Of a stretch of DNA of 62,354 nt, positions 1 to 9,256 are shown in pieces; the first letter of the stretch is position 1, and the number at the start of each line of letters is the position of its first letter. Below the pieces are notes generated by a model. It did not search any database and was not told where the DNA came from. It saw only the letters and a program-made list of their open reading frames with translations. The translations under genes were made by a program, and so were the position numbers. Origin of the DNA: Bacteroidales bacterium UBA6229 (lineage in GTDB: Bacteria; Bacteroidota; Bacteroidia; Bacteroidales; F082). Location of the stretch: NCBI GenBank assembly GCA_002440975.1, contig DJWN01000043.1, positions 1-62,354 on the forward strand. Direction: 5' to 3'.

Positions 1-82
1 AACATGTAACCTGTTCTTCTCAATATTCATTTTTTTACAAAACAGGGCAAGTCTGAACAATTCTGATTAATTGCAGCCCGTA

Positions 83-661
83 CTAAAACTGTACTTCCGG
101 AGCCTGTTCTGCTCCTTGTTGTGCCTCAAAATAGGATTTCTTTTCAAAACCAAACCAACCGGCGTAAATTACTCTTGGAAACTTACGGATGTAAGCATTG
201 TAGCTCTGCGTGGTTTCATTGAATTTTCTGCGTTCCACGGCAATCCGGTTTTCTGTTCCCTCCAGTTGCGCCTGTAAATCGAGAAAATTCTGATTGGCTT
301 TTAAATCGGGGTAACGTTCAACCACTACCATTAAACGGCTAAGCGCGGAAGATAAACCTTCCTGTGCCTGGTTAAATTGCTGCAGCGCCTGCGGGTCCAG
401 GTTTTCGGGATTTATATTTACAGACGTTGCTTTTGAACGGGCTTCAATCACGCCCTCCAGGGTTTCCTGCTCGTGGGCTGCATAGCCTTTTACCGTATTG
501 ACAAGGTTGGGAATCAGGTCGGCCCGCCGCTGATACACATTTTCTACCTGCGACCACGAAGAAGCAACCTGCTCATCCAGTTCAACCATTTTATTGTACC
601 CGCAACTCGAGAATAAAAAAGCCGAAACTACGGCCAGTAATACAACAAATATTCTTTTCAT
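83..661 (-). CDS. lemA: LemA family lipoprotein
   Basis: LemA-family envelope protein of 192 residues; the molecular function of the family is not settled. The N-terminus is a lipoprotein signal: a hydrophobic run ends in FLFSSC, so Cys20 would be lipidated. The family hallmark RADLIPNLV lies at residues 46-54, followed by helical, Glu/Gln-rich sequence typical of the LemA helical bundle, and a C-terminal segment with FPRVIYAGWFGF. In many Bacteroidota a TPM-domain membrane protein follows lemA; that gene would lie left of base 83 and is outside the window. hutU is divergent, with 125 bp between the two starts. The family call is secure, the role is not. Confidence 0.93.
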   Translation of the reverse strand: MKRIFVVLLAVVSAFLFSSCGYNKMVELDEQVASSWSQVENVYQRRADLIPNLVNTVKGYAAHEQETLEGVIEARSKATSVNINPENLDPQALQQFNQAQEGLSSALSRLMVVVERYPDLKANQNFLDLQAQLEGTENRIAVERRKFNETTQSYNAYIRKFPRVIYAGWFGFEKKSYFEAQQGAEQAPEVQF

Positions 662-786
662 AATTCCATTTTAAATTTAACCGGTTACAAATATTTATAA
701 AATGTGCAAAATATCAGTGCATTTATCGGGGAAAGGCGATAATTTGCCGTTGTATTCGTTCTATCAAAAGACAAAACAACACAGAA

Positions 787-2790
787 ATGACGACAACGGA
801 AAAATTCAGATCAGCTATCTCAGAGGGGATTCCGGAAACTTTACCAGCGGCAAAATCGTTCGATACTGAAGTTCATCATGCACCACGGCGAAAGGATGTT
901 TTATCGGCAAATGAAAAAAAACTGGCGGTAAAAAATGCGCTTCGTTACTTCCCAAAGGAATTTCATGGCACTTTGGCCCCCGAATTTCTGGATGAACTCA
1001 GCCGTTACGGCAGAATTTATATGTACCGGTTCCGTCCGGATTACAAAATGTTTGCCCGCCCCATCCATGAATATCCGGCTAAATCGGCACAGGCCGCGTC
1101 AATTATGCTGATGATTCAAAACAACCTTGATCCGGCGGTAGCACAACATCCGCACGAACTGATTACCTATGGCGGCAACGGCGCTGTTTTTCAAAACTGG
1201 GCACAATACCGGATCACTATGAAATATCTTTCGGAAATGACCGACCACCAAACCCTGGTGATGTATTCCGGTCATCCGCTGGGTTTGTTTCCCTCGCATC
1301 CAAATGCGCCGCGTGTGGTGGTTACCAACGGGATGATGATTCCCAATTACTCTTCAAAAGACGATTATGAAAAATTTAATGCGCTGGGCGTAACCCAGTA
1401 CGGACAAATGACAGCCGGTTCGTACATGTACATCGGGCCACAGGGAATTGTACACGGAACCACCATCACCGTGCTGAATGCGGCGCGGCTCCACTCGCAG
1501 GGAGAAACGGCCGGGAAAATCTTTGTAACCAGCGGATTGGGAGGAATGTCGGGGGCACAACCCAAAGCGGCTGTTATTGCCGGGGTGATTTGCGTGGTGG
1601 CCGAAATCAACCCGCAAGCCGTTGAAAAACGGCACCAGCAAGGCTGGGTGGATGAAGTTTACACCTGCCTCGACACGCTGATTACCCGGATGCTGGAGGC
1701 ACAAATCAATAAAGAAGCGGTTTCGCTGGCCTACCAGGGAAATGTAATTGATTTATGGGAAGAACTGGCCAAAAGAAACATCCGCGTTGATTTGGGCTCG
1801 GACCAGACATCGTTGCACAACCCGTTTGCCGGCGGATATTACCCGGCAGGAATGTCGCTGGAAGAAGCAAACAAAATGATGGCGGACCATCCGGAATTAT
1901 TTCAGGTGAAAGTATATGAATCGTTGAGAAGACACGTGGCGGCCATTCATAAAATGGCGGATAACGGCATGTATTTCTGGGATTATGGCAATGCTTTTTT
2001 GCTGGAAGCCAGCCGCGCCGGAGCAGACATTATCAACACACGGGGCGAATTTATCTACCCCTCGTATGTGCAGGACATTATGGGGCCCCTGTTTTTTGAT
2101 TATGGCTTTGGCCCCTTCCGCTGGGTGTGCACCTCGGGGAAACCGGAAGATTTGGAAACCAGCGATACAATTGCGGCAGAGGTTTTACTCAGCCTGGCAG
2201 AAACCGCGCCCAACGAAATAAAAACCCAATTGCAGGATAACATCCACTGGATTCAGGAAGCCGGAAAAAACAACCTGGTGGTGGGTTCGCAGGCGCGGAT
2301 TTTATACGCCGACTGCAACGGACGCACGCAGATAGCGCTGGCTTTTAACAAGGCCATAAAAGAAGGAAAAATAAGCGCTCCCATTGTTCTGGGGCGCGAT
2401 CACCACGATGTTTCGGGCACCGACTCGCCCTACCGCGAAACATCCAATATTTACGATGGCTCGGCGCTTACGGCTGATATGGCGGTACACAATTTTGTGG
2501 GCGACAGTTTCAGGGGCGCTACCTGGGTATCGTTGCACAACGGCGGCGGTGTTGGCTGGGGCGAAGTTATCAACGGTGGCTTTGGAATGACCATCGGCGG
2601 CTCGGAAGAGGCCGCCCAACATATAAAAATGATGCTTCACTGGGATGTAAACAACGGCATTGCCCGACGAAGCTGGGCGCAAAACCCGCCGGCAAAATTT
2701 GCCATTCAGCAGGCCATGAAACAAAATCCTGCGTTAAAAGTTACCCTCCCCAACGAGGCCGATGAAGCGTTGCTAAAATCAATTTTTTAA
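787..2790 (+). CDS. hutU: Urocanate hydratase (urocanase)
   Basis: Converts urocanate to 4-imidazolone-5-propionate, the second step of histidine degradation, using tightly bound NAD+ as an electrophile. The 667-residue protein carries the urocanase core: YGGNGAVFQNWAQY, the glycine-rich stretch SGLGGMSGAQPKA, the DLGSDQTSLHNP segment and the C-terminal GGGVGWGEVINGG block. It belongs to the long form (about 660-670 residues) rather than the classical form of about 555. The other histidine-degradation genes (hutH, hutI, hutG or ftcD) are not in the window, so hutU is isolated here. I recognise no clear TAnnTTTG promoter in the 125 bp upstream. Confidence 0.96.
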   Translation: MTTTEKFRSAISEGIPETLPAAKSFDTEVHHAPRRKDVLSANEKKLAVKNALRYFPKEFHGTLAPEFLDELSRYGRIYMYRFRPDYKMFARPIHEYPAKSAQAASIMLMIQNNLDPAVAQHPHELITYGGNGAVFQNWAQYRITMKYLSEMTDHQTLVMYSGHPLGLFPSHPNAPRVVVTNGMMIPNYSSKDDYEKFNALGVTQYGQMTAGSYMYIGPQGIVHGTTITVLNAARLHSQGETAGKIFVTSGLGGMSGAQPKAAVIAGVICVVAEINPQAVEKRHQQGWVDEVYTCLDTLITRMLEAQINKEAVSLAYQGNVIDLWEELAKRNIRVDLGSDQTSLHNPFAGGYYPAGMSLEEANKMMADHPELFQVKVYESLRRHVAAIHKMADNGMYFWDYGNAFLLEASRAGADIINTRGEFIYPSYVQDIMGPLFFDYGFGPFRWVCTSGKPEDLETSDTIAAEVLLSLAETAPNEIKTQLQDNIHWIQEAGKNNLVVGSQARILYADCNGRTQIALAFNKAIKEGKISAPIVLGRDHHDVSGTDSPYRETSNIYDGSALTADMAVHNFVGDSFRGATWVSLHNGGGVGWGEVINGGFGMTIGGSEEAAQHIKMMLHWDVNNGIARRSWAQNPPAKFAIQQAMKQNPALKVTLPNEADEALLKSIF

Positions 2791-2835
2791 TAAAAAAATT
2801 AATTCAAAATAATTTGAGGGGATTTTAACCTCTTT

Positions 2836-3168
2836 TTATTCCGAAAATATCATGGAATAAGGCCGGTCGATTTCGCGCTGAAGTTCGCCGATGCCAATGC
2901 TCCTGCTTTTTCGGATGTATTCGCGGCCTTCAAAAAAAATTAAAATGGTGGGGGCGGCAAAAACCTGGTTTTGTGCGGCAACATCGGGCAAAACATCCGA
3001 TGGTATGTACGCCAGCTTCATATTGGGGAATTCGGATTGCACCAGCTCGGCTACTTTGGGTTTTAATACCTTGCACACATTGCAGGCGCTGGTTGAGAAA
3101 TAGGCCAGCAAGGCAGGTTCTTCCTTCAGCTTTAAAAACTCGTCGAACGACTTAACTTCGGTAAACAT
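2836..3168 (-). CDS. Thioredoxin-family protein
   Basis: Small cytosolic thioredoxin-fold protein of 110 residues without a signal peptide. The active-site motif is CNVC at residues 29-32, preceded by the strand LLAYFST, and the cis-proline loop is AAPTIL. The C-terminus is short, giving a protein close to normal thioredoxin length. It is probably a thiol-disulfide oxidoreductase, but the CNVC centre is not the CGPC of housekeeping TrxA, so its redox potential and partners are unknown. It is the last gene of the porV-ispF-CoA-binding run, 16 bp after the preceding stop, and converges on hutU. Confidence 0.85.
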   Translation of the reverse strand: MFTEVKSFDEFLKLKEEPALLAYFSTSACNVCKVLKPKVAELVQSEFPNMKLAYIPSDVLPDVAAQNQVFAAPTILIFFEGREYIRKSRSIGIGELQREIDRPYSMIFSE

Positions 3169-3184
3169 ACGACTTTTTTTGTGG

Positions 3185-3553
3185 TTAAAACTGCCCGGTA
3201 TTCAGCATCACCAGGGTACATGCTTCAATGGCCTCAATTCCTTTCTCTTGAAGTTTCCGGGCAAAGGCAACATTTTCAGCCCCGGGGTTAAAAATCACCC
3301 GTTCGGGATTCAGCAAAAGAATCGGGTCCACATATTCAGGTTGGTTTTGCGGGCCTACATACAGGGTTACGGTGTGGATATTTTCCTGCGGCAGCGGAAA
3401 GCGGGTTGCCAATTCCACATCGGCCACTTTGCCAGCGCGTTTTGCCAGCGCCACCACCTCGTTTCCGTGTTTGCGAAGCGTGTGAATGGCCAGGTTTGAA
3501 TAGCGCGCCGGGTTTGTACTGGCGCCAATCACCAGGGTTTTTTTATTTTCCAT
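3185..3553 (-). CDS. CoA-binding domain protein
   Basis: A 122-residue single-domain protein of the CoA_binding_2 family (Rossmann fold resembling the N-terminal domain of succinyl-CoA synthetase). Visible marks are the nucleotide-binding start KTLVIGASTNPARYSN and the C-terminal block VIFNPGAENVAFARKLQEKGI. No enzymatic activity is established for stand-alone members. I start at the ATG of MENKK (base 3553); a TTG two codons upstream is possible but less likely. The start lies inside the end of ispF (11-bp overlap), so the two are probably translationally coupled. Confidence 0.85.
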   Translation of the reverse strand: MENKKTLVIGASTNPARYSNLAIHTLRKHGNEVVALAKRAGKVADVELATRFPLPQENIHTVTLYVGPQNQPEYVDPILLLNPERVIFNPGAENVAFARKLQEKGIEAIEACTLVMLNTGQF

Positions 3554-4034
3554 TGTCAACTTTTTTTAGCAAAACAACCGCGCTGGAGGAGATTCCTTCT
3601 TCGCGCCCTTCGAAACCCAGTTTTTCGGTAGTGGTTGCCTTTACAGAAACCTGATCCTCATCAATTCCCAAAACCCCCGCCATTGCATTCTCCATGTCGG
3701 GAATAAAGGGTTTTAGCCTGGGTTGCTGCGCACTGATGGTGGCATCGATGTTTACAATTTCGTATCCTTTCTGCCTGACCAAATCGTATGATCTTTTTAA
3801 CAGAATCTTACTGTCGATGTTTTTGAATTCATCGGATGTATCCGGAAAATTTGTGCCGATATCGCGCAATTTTACAGCTCCCAGCATGGCGTCGCAAATG
3901 GCATGAATAAGCACATCGCCATCGGAGTGAGCCACGGTTCCTTTATGGTGCGGAACTAAAACACCGCCCAGCCACAAGGTTTCTCCCTCAGCAAGGCGGT
4001 GAACATCATATCCTTGTCCTATGCGGTAAATCAT
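3543..4034 (-). CDS. ispF: 2-C-methyl-D-erythritol 2,4-cyclodiphosphate synthase
   Basis: Fifth step of the MEP isoprenoid pathway: cyclises CDP-methylerythritol 2-phosphate to MEcPP and releases CMP. The 163-residue length is normal for this trimeric enzyme. Metal ligands are visible as Asp10 and His12 in YDVHRL and His44 in HSDGDVLIHAICDAMLGA. The C-terminal family block VSVKATTTEKLGFEGREEGI is intact. The start codon overlaps the porV stop by 4 bp (ATGA), so translation is coupled to an outer-membrane protein of the secretion system. No other isoprenoid gene is in the window. Confidence 0.96.
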   Translation of the reverse strand: MIYRIGQGYDVHRLAEGETLWLGGVLVPHHKGTVAHSDGDVLIHAICDAMLGAVKLRDIGTNFPDTSDEFKNIDSKILLKRSYDLVRQKGYEIVNIDATISAQQPRLKPFIPDMENAMAGVLGIDEDQVSVKATTTEKLGFEGREEGISSSAVVLLKKVDNGK

Positions 4035-5212
4035 CGTCGCTGATTTCCAAAGGCATCAACATCAAAAGTAAGTGAAAACCTTAGCGTATTTTCCAGCGGG
4101 TGGTTTCGCTGCGTGGGTATCAGGTAAGAAAAATCGAGCGCAAAAACATTCATTTTCAAACCTGCACCGGCGGTAATAAATTTACGGTTCCCCTTGTTTT
4201 CGTGTTCGTAAAAATAACCGGCGCGGATGGCAAACTGTTGATTGTACCAATATTCTACCCCCAGCGAAAGATTGATTTCCTGCAACTCTTCGGAAATACC
4301 GCCCGGAGCATCGCCAAACGATTTGAAGATACCTGAAATGACACCGATATCGGAATTGATACCGCCGGGGTAAATCACATCACCGGGGTCGTAACTTGTT
4401 GTATCTTCCGGAGGGGTTGGCACCAGCAGTTTATTGGCTTCAACCGCAAAAGTAAACGAGTTGTAATCGTCTACTTCGGTGGTGTATGCTGCCCCCAGTT
4501 TTAACATGGTGGGAATAAAATCCTTGGTTTCCCCATCGTCGTACGATATTTTGGCACCGATGTTCTGAATATTGATACCGGCGGTAAAAATATTGTCGTT
4601 TCCGTTGGCTCTGAATTCATTGTATAAATAAAAGGCAACATCGGCTGCATATGAATTCCCAGCATGGGTTTGCCCGGTAGTTTCGTTGTATTGCCCGTTG
4701 GTTAAGTCGGAACGGATATAGCGCACCGCCACCGAACCGGAGAATATATCGGAAAGTTGGCGTGTGTAACCAAAATCGAGTGCAAATTCATTCGGGTTGG
4801 CGCTCATTCCGGGGGTACCGTAAGCATCGCGGAATTGAATGCTCCCTAGCGAAAAATAACGCAAAGATGCACTCAGTGTCTGCACATCGTCGAGTTTTTT
4901 GTATCCCACCAGATAAGCCAGGTTAATATCGTCGACCAACGCTCGGAGCCAGGGAGAATACGACAGCCCCACCCCCATATCGTTTTCAGCAAAAGCATAT
5001 TTTGCAGGGTTCCAGTGTTGCGAGGTTACATCGGGAGTGGTTCCAACACCTGCATCCCCCATCCCACCGGCTCTTGAGTCGGGTGTGATGGACAAAAACG
5101 GCACTGCCGTTGTAATGGTGTTTGCTCCTGAGGTAGTTGCCTGTCCACTCGCATTTTCTGCCAGAGAAATCACCAAAGCAAGAATAAAAAATAGTCGTAA
5201 TTGTTTGATCAT
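4031..5212 (-). CDS. porV: Type IX secretion system outer-membrane protein PorV
   Basis: PorV (LptO) is a FadL-like outer-membrane beta-barrel that shuttles type IX cargo from the translocon SprA to the PorU attachment complex. The 393-residue protein begins with a signal peptide (to about residue 23, ending NASGQA). The family opening PFLSITPDSRAGGMGDAGVGTT and QHWNPAKYAF follow, then alternating beta-strand sequence and an aromatic-rich end (LRFSLTFDVDAFGNQRR). porU lies 111 bp upstream on the same strand. porV appears to have its own promoter in that gap, and its stop overlaps ispF. Confidence is high because of both the sequence and the porU neighbour. Confidence 0.93.
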   Translation of the reverse strand: MIKQLRLFFILALVISLAENASGQATTSGANTITTAVPFLSITPDSRAGGMGDAGVGTTPDVTSQHWNPAKYAFAENDMGVGLSYSPWLRALVDDINLAYLVGYKKLDDVQTLSASLRYFSLGSIQFRDAYGTPGMSANPNEFALDFGYTRQLSDIFSGSVAVRYIRSDLTNGQYNETTGQTHAGNSYAADVAFYLYNEFRANGNDNIFTAGINIQNIGAKISYDDGETKDFIPTMLKLGAAYTTEVDDYNSFTFAVEANKLLVPTPPEDTTSYDPGDVIYPGGINSDIGVISGIFKSFGDAPGGISEELQEINLSLGVEYWYNQQFAIRAGYFYEHENKGNRKFITAGAGLKMNVFALDFSYLIPTQRNHPLENTLRFSLTFDVDAFGNQRR

Positions 5213-5235
5213 AATATTTTTAAAATTGAGCGCTG

Positions 5236-5243
5236 CAAAGATA
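5236..5243 (-). promoter_or_regulatory. Bacteroidota -7 box upstream of porV
   Basis: On the minus strand this reads TATCTTTG, a perfect TAnnTTTG element, about 24 bp before the porV ATG. I do not see a good TTG -33 box at the usual 19-21 bp spacing. It suggests that porV and the genes after it can be transcribed independently of porU. Confidence 0.55.
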
Positions 5244-5323
5244 TAATATTTGTCTTTGTTGCCATAGTTAAACTAAAAAAGAGAACGGTTGTTTTACTGA
5301 AAAATTACTTTGCCCCGAAAAAA

Positions 5324-8300
5324 TTAATACATCACAATAAGTTTCCCTGATTTAGAAGCAATTACCCCGTCGTCGTTTTGAACGGTTATCCGGTAGAAAT
5401 AGATTCCGTTTTCGGCTGCTGTTTTTAGTTCGCCGGGGTCCCACCGAATCGGGTTACTTACCAGTCCGTTGGAACCCACCTGGGTCTGGAAATAATCAAC
5501 CCGCCTCCCGTAAATGTCAAAAACCTCAATCAATGTTTCAAAAACAGCCCCCGACTGATTGTGTTCAAAAACAAAGTAGGCAGCATCTGTCATCGGGTTG
5601 GGATAGGTGCTTACCCCGGAAATAATCAATTCACCGGAAACCACAAACTCCACTTCCACTTCGGAAGAGTTGTTGGCCACATCCCATGCTTTTAATTTTA
5701 GCGTGTGTTTCCCGGGTGTAAGGTTGGTAAACGGGAACAGAATTTCACCGCTGGTATAATCGTCGGCATTTGCCTGGTAATAGTTGTTCAGAACAAAAAC
5801 ATTTGAAAAATCGTTGTCGAGCACAGCCGTAATATCGTGACCGATGCCGGTACCTGCTGTGTTTATTCCGCTTTCATCGGAAAGAAAAGCCAGCAAAGTA
5901 GGGTTTTTACTGGTTTTGTCACCCGCGGTAAATTTGTCCGAATCGAGGTAAAGTTGTATTTCGGGTCCCTGTGTATCGGAAACCTGATTCCCGGTACCCC
6001 CAATTATAAAATTCTCAAAAGCCCCGTGAGCATCGGTTTCACCATTACTGGCGTAGTAAATTATTTTTCCGTTTCCGAGGCTGTACGAAATGTCTTTGGG
6101 AACAACAAAACTAAACGAAAACTCTCCGTTGGTAACACTCGCAACCCCTTTGTAAATTACATTCTCCTGTACCTTAAACCGCATGGGGGTTTGCCCGGCA
6201 TTTCCCAGGGTTTCCATTTCGATGGCCTTGTCGTAAACCGTAGGACTAATTTCCCCGGAGAAATTTTCGAGCCGGTCGCCGTCAGCATCAGCAACATAAC
6301 CTGTGATGGTAATTTTTTGCAGGGCACCGATGGTATCGGGGTCAGAAAAAGCATCCCGGTTGTTGATGGTTGTTGTAACCACCTTGTGTTCGGGATAAGA
6401 AAGTTGCAGCGCCGGATCGGCCAGCAGGCTGAAATTTCGCTTGTTGGTGGTATTGGCTGTATTTATTTTGGCCAATCGCATAATATCGCCCATCCGGTAG
6501 TGTGCCCCGTTTTCGTCGCGTTGAAAAACCTGATTGTAAAAACTTCGGCTTAGCAGGTAGTTGGGCCCTGAAATTACCAGCCGTGTGGTGGAAAAAAGAC
6601 CAATTCCACCTCCGCCCGGATGAAACAACACATATTCCCCCGCCGACATTTCATCCGAATCAAAACGACTGAATTCGCAGGTGGCCGTTACAAAAATGGG
6701 CAGTGTGTTTGCGTTCGACCATGAATTAATATTACTCACATCCAACACGTGCTCATCGGCCAGAAACCGCTCATTGGCGTGCCCCACATAATTCAGAATC
6801 AACACCCCGTCCTGTACCCGTTTATTTATTGCTTCGGTAACCTCGGGATATCGTTCGCCCGAGGTACTTGTTTCCTGCATAAAAGCATCAAAATAAATTT
6901 TATCGGTTACAAATTCTTTATGATTTTGATTTACCAGGTTGGCCAGTTTTTCCGAATCACCCATGTGAAGATTTCCATCTTCATCGTCGCCGATAAAGCA
7001 GAGTATGTTTCGCCAGTTTCCCAATGCCTGCGGAGAATGATAATTTTTTATTTTTTCAACCACCAACTCAGCCTGATAAGGCGTTGAAGCAGGAATTCGT
7101 CCGATGCCCAAATCTACGGCGCCGTCATAAACACTCTCCCCGTCATCCAAAAGCACAAAATAATCATCGGTAATAAACGAACCAACCGGATTTAATGAAT
7201 TGACAGACTGGTAGGTTGGAATAAAATTGAGGTTGCCTGCATTTATGTTTTTATTATCAAAACTTCCATCGCCAAAAAGCAAAACATATTTTAAGGTAGT
7301 TCCGCGGTCGTAAAACATTTTAATAAAATTACGGATAGCGGTTGCATCAAAATTCCCCGAACTAAATTCATTGTAAACTTTTGTGGAAACAACCACCTCG
7401 GTATTCAGTCCGTCGCGGGTTTTATGAAATTCGGCCAGTTCCTGCGCCGCATTTAAAAACAACGGATGTGCAATGATTAAAAACTCAGGGGTAGCCAGGC
7501 TGTGCAGATTTTGATTTTCAACATTGCCCACCAGTTCCGGTTCCGGGAAATCGCCACCGGCGGTAAACGCCACATATTCCTTTAATGTATCCGAAGGCCT
7601 TCTGATTTTGTATTTGTTCCCGGAATTTTGCACAGGCACTTCAACAATATTATTCATATCCGTTACATCGAAAACTCTGACAGGGGAAGCAGGAGATTCT
7701 ATTTCGAATTCGGCAATATTCCCTTCGCCAACCGAACCCAGGTCGCGAAAAAACAGGGCTCCTTCATTTAAAATCAGGTTCTGTTTATAGTTGATTTCAA
7801 TATAATCGAGCCAGGCTACCGCGCTGGCATTGCTCCCCACAAATGTTACCTCAATTTTCAGGTTTTCACTGCCGGTTTCGAATAAAAAACTTTTATTCCT
7901 TTCGCTTGCATACAAATCAACCGGATCGTCGGTGTTTACTTTTGAAAAAGTAATTCCTTCCAAACCAACTGAATTCGCCTTTACTGTCATTCGGGACGAC
8001 TGGTACGAGCGCGCTGCGGCATTAATTTTTATTGCAACCTCTTTTGAAGAACTAATTCCGGGGAGATTAAAATTAAAACTGTGTGACTGATTGTGCGCAA
8101 ATTTCTCTCCAAACCACTGTTTCCCTGAAGAAATAAGATTGACCGCATTTTTTTCATAGAATGTGTAAGCATCAAAGCCTGAAAGCAGATGCGTAGGAGT
8201 TTCGGTAATTTCCTCCTGCATTTGCGGAGTTTTTGTTGCACCAACATCCTGGGTTAAAAAGAAAAAACCCTGATTTACATAATCATGATTTTGATGTTCA

Positions 8301-9061
8301 AAATATTCCCCGTTATTGTTTACATCCCATTTAATGTTACCGGGGGTATAAAAAAACAGGCAGTTTTCACCCTTGTTTTCTCCATGCCAAACCGCATTTT
8401 GCTCCAGGTCATCGTAGGTTATTTCACCCGGTTCTTCCGAAAGCTGAAGACCACCGCTTCCGTATACATTCACCTGTGCCGGATTGGCAAAACCCCATTC
8501 TGCAAGTGTTGAATAGCGAATTTTATAAATTCCCTTCCCCGAGGTTTTTATCTTTACCCATTTCCCGCTCTTCAAAACCGATTGTGATTTCCATTCGTGA
8601 ACAGCAATTTTGGCACTTTTATTTTGAACCGGAATTTTTTTCAGATGAAAACTTGTTAAACGGTATAGTTTGTTTCCTTCCCGTTTAAAAGGCAGAACCT
8701 TTAACACTATTTTTTGTGTGCTGCCCGATTTTAATATTTGTGTCTCTACAGCTATTTGACCGGGCACTGAATTAAAAAAAGCCGTATCGGAATCACTTTC
8801 AAGCTCTTCAAAACGAGGGTTCTCTATAGCAAATTGAAATCTGTTTTGCATATTGGGCAGATCAACTATTTTTGAAAAATAAGGCAGACCGCTGTTTTCC
8901 AAACAATAAGCCGCTTCTTTAAAAGTAAACGGATAAATATGATCCTCACTCTGATGATTATATGCCAAACGGCTCCAGTTCAGAACAATAAACTCACCCT
9001 GCAAATCATTCGCAGTAAAGCCAAAAATAAAAACCAACAACAGAAGTAAATATCTTTTCAT
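5324..9061 (-). CDS. porU: Type IX secretion system sortase PorU
   Basis: PorU is the gingipain-like (peptidase family C25) cell-surface sortase that removes the C-terminal signal from type IX cargo and links the cargo to A-LPS. The 1245-residue protein starts with a signal peptide. A large N-terminal beta region follows, then the C25 domain beginning near residue 510 (TPEFLIIAHPLF). Catalytic residues are readable: His761 in YVGHANERF and Cys795 in TATCEFSRFD, 34 residues apart as in gingipains. The last about 95 residues form a type IX C-terminal domain with STYPNPMTD, DIYGRRV and an ending KSGKLIVMY. PorV, its partner in the attachment complex, is directly downstream; gldJ is divergent. 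Confidence 0.95.
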   Translation of the reverse strand: MKRYLLLLLVFIFGFTANDLQGEFIVLNWSRLAYNHQSEDHIYPFTFKEAAYCLENSGLPYFSKIVDLPNMQNRFQFAIENPRFEELESDSDTAFFNSVPGQIAVETQILKSGSTQKIVLKVLPFKREGNKLYRLTSFHLKKIPVQNKSAKIAVHEWKSQSVLKSGKWVKIKTSGKGIYKIRYSTLAEWGFANPAQVNVYGSGGLQLSEEPGEITYDDLEQNAVWHGENKGENCLFFYTPGNIKWDVNNNGEYFEHQNHDYVNQGFFFLTQDVGATKTPQMQEEITETPTHLLSGFDAYTFYEKNAVNLISSGKQWFGEKFAHNQSHSFNFNLPGISSSKEVAIKINAAARSYQSSRMTVKANSVGLEGITFSKVNTDDPVDLYASERNKSFLFETGSENLKIEVTFVGSNASAVAWLDYIEINYKQNLILNEGALFFRDLGSVGEGNIAEFEIESPASPVRVFDVTDMNNIVEVPVQNSGNKYKIRRPSDTLKEYVAFTAGGDFPEPELVGNVENQNLHSLATPEFLIIAHPLFLNAAQELAEFHKTRDGLNTEVVVSTKVYNEFSSGNFDATAIRNFIKMFYDRGTTLKYVLLFGDGSFDNKNINAGNLNFIPTYQSVNSLNPVGSFITDDYFVLLDDGESVYDGAVDLGIGRIPASTPYQAELVVEKIKNYHSPQALGNWRNILCFIGDDEDGNLHMGDSEKLANLVNQNHKEFVTDKIYFDAFMQETSTSGERYPEVTEAINKRVQDGVLILNYVGHANERFLADEHVLDVSNINSWSNANTLPIFVTATCEFSRFDSDEMSAGEYVLFHPGGGGIGLFSTTRLVISGPNYLLSRSFYNQVFQRDENGAHYRMGDIMRLAKINTANTTNKRNFSLLADPALQLSYPEHKVVTTTINNRDAFSDPDTIGALQKITITGYVADADGDRLENFSGEISPTVYDKAIEMETLGNAGQTPMRFKVQENVIYKGVASVTNGEFSFSFVVPKDISYSLGNGKIIYYASNGETDAHGAFENFIIGGTGNQVSDTQGPEIQLYLDSDKFTAGDKTSKNPTLLAFLSDESGINTAGTGIGHDITAVLDNDFSNVFVLNNYYQANADDYTSGEILFPFTNLTPGKHTLKLKAWDVANNSSEVEVEFVVSGELIISGVSTYPNPMTDAAYFVFEHNQSGAVFETLIEVFDIYGRRVDYFQTQVGSNGLVSNPIRWDPGELKTAAENGIYFYRITVQNDDGVIASKSGKLIVMY

Positions 9062-9232
9062 TCAATGTAACGATTAATAACAATTAAAACGCCCTTTAAA
9101 AATAAATATTGCAGGCTGAAATTGAATTCATTACCTGTGTTATTATACAAAAACGGGGCAGAAACAAAACCTTTCCGGTGCAAACCTAAAAAATATTAGA
9201 AAGCGAAAACAATAAGAATTATACAAAATAGT

Positions 9233-9240
9233 TATATTTG
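9233..9240 (+). promoter_or_regulatory. Candidate -7 box for gldJ
   Basis: TATATTTG matches TAnnTTTG and lies 16 bp before the annotated gldJ ATG. No convincing TTG sits 19-21 bp upstream. If it is used, transcription would begin about 10 nt before the first ATG, giving an unusually short leader. That would favour the second in-frame ATG at 9275. Confidence 0.4.
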
Positions 9241-9256
9241 TGACGATCAGTATGTA

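Noticed and set aside
2791..2835. Terminator between hutU and the convergent thioredoxin gene
   Set aside because: Only a four-base GAGG / CCTC stem is present before the T run, too weak to call.
5837..6553. Plus-strand open frame of 238 codons inside porU
   Set aside because: It is antisense to a clearly conserved sortase gene, has no recognisable domain, and its sequence follows from porU codon usage.
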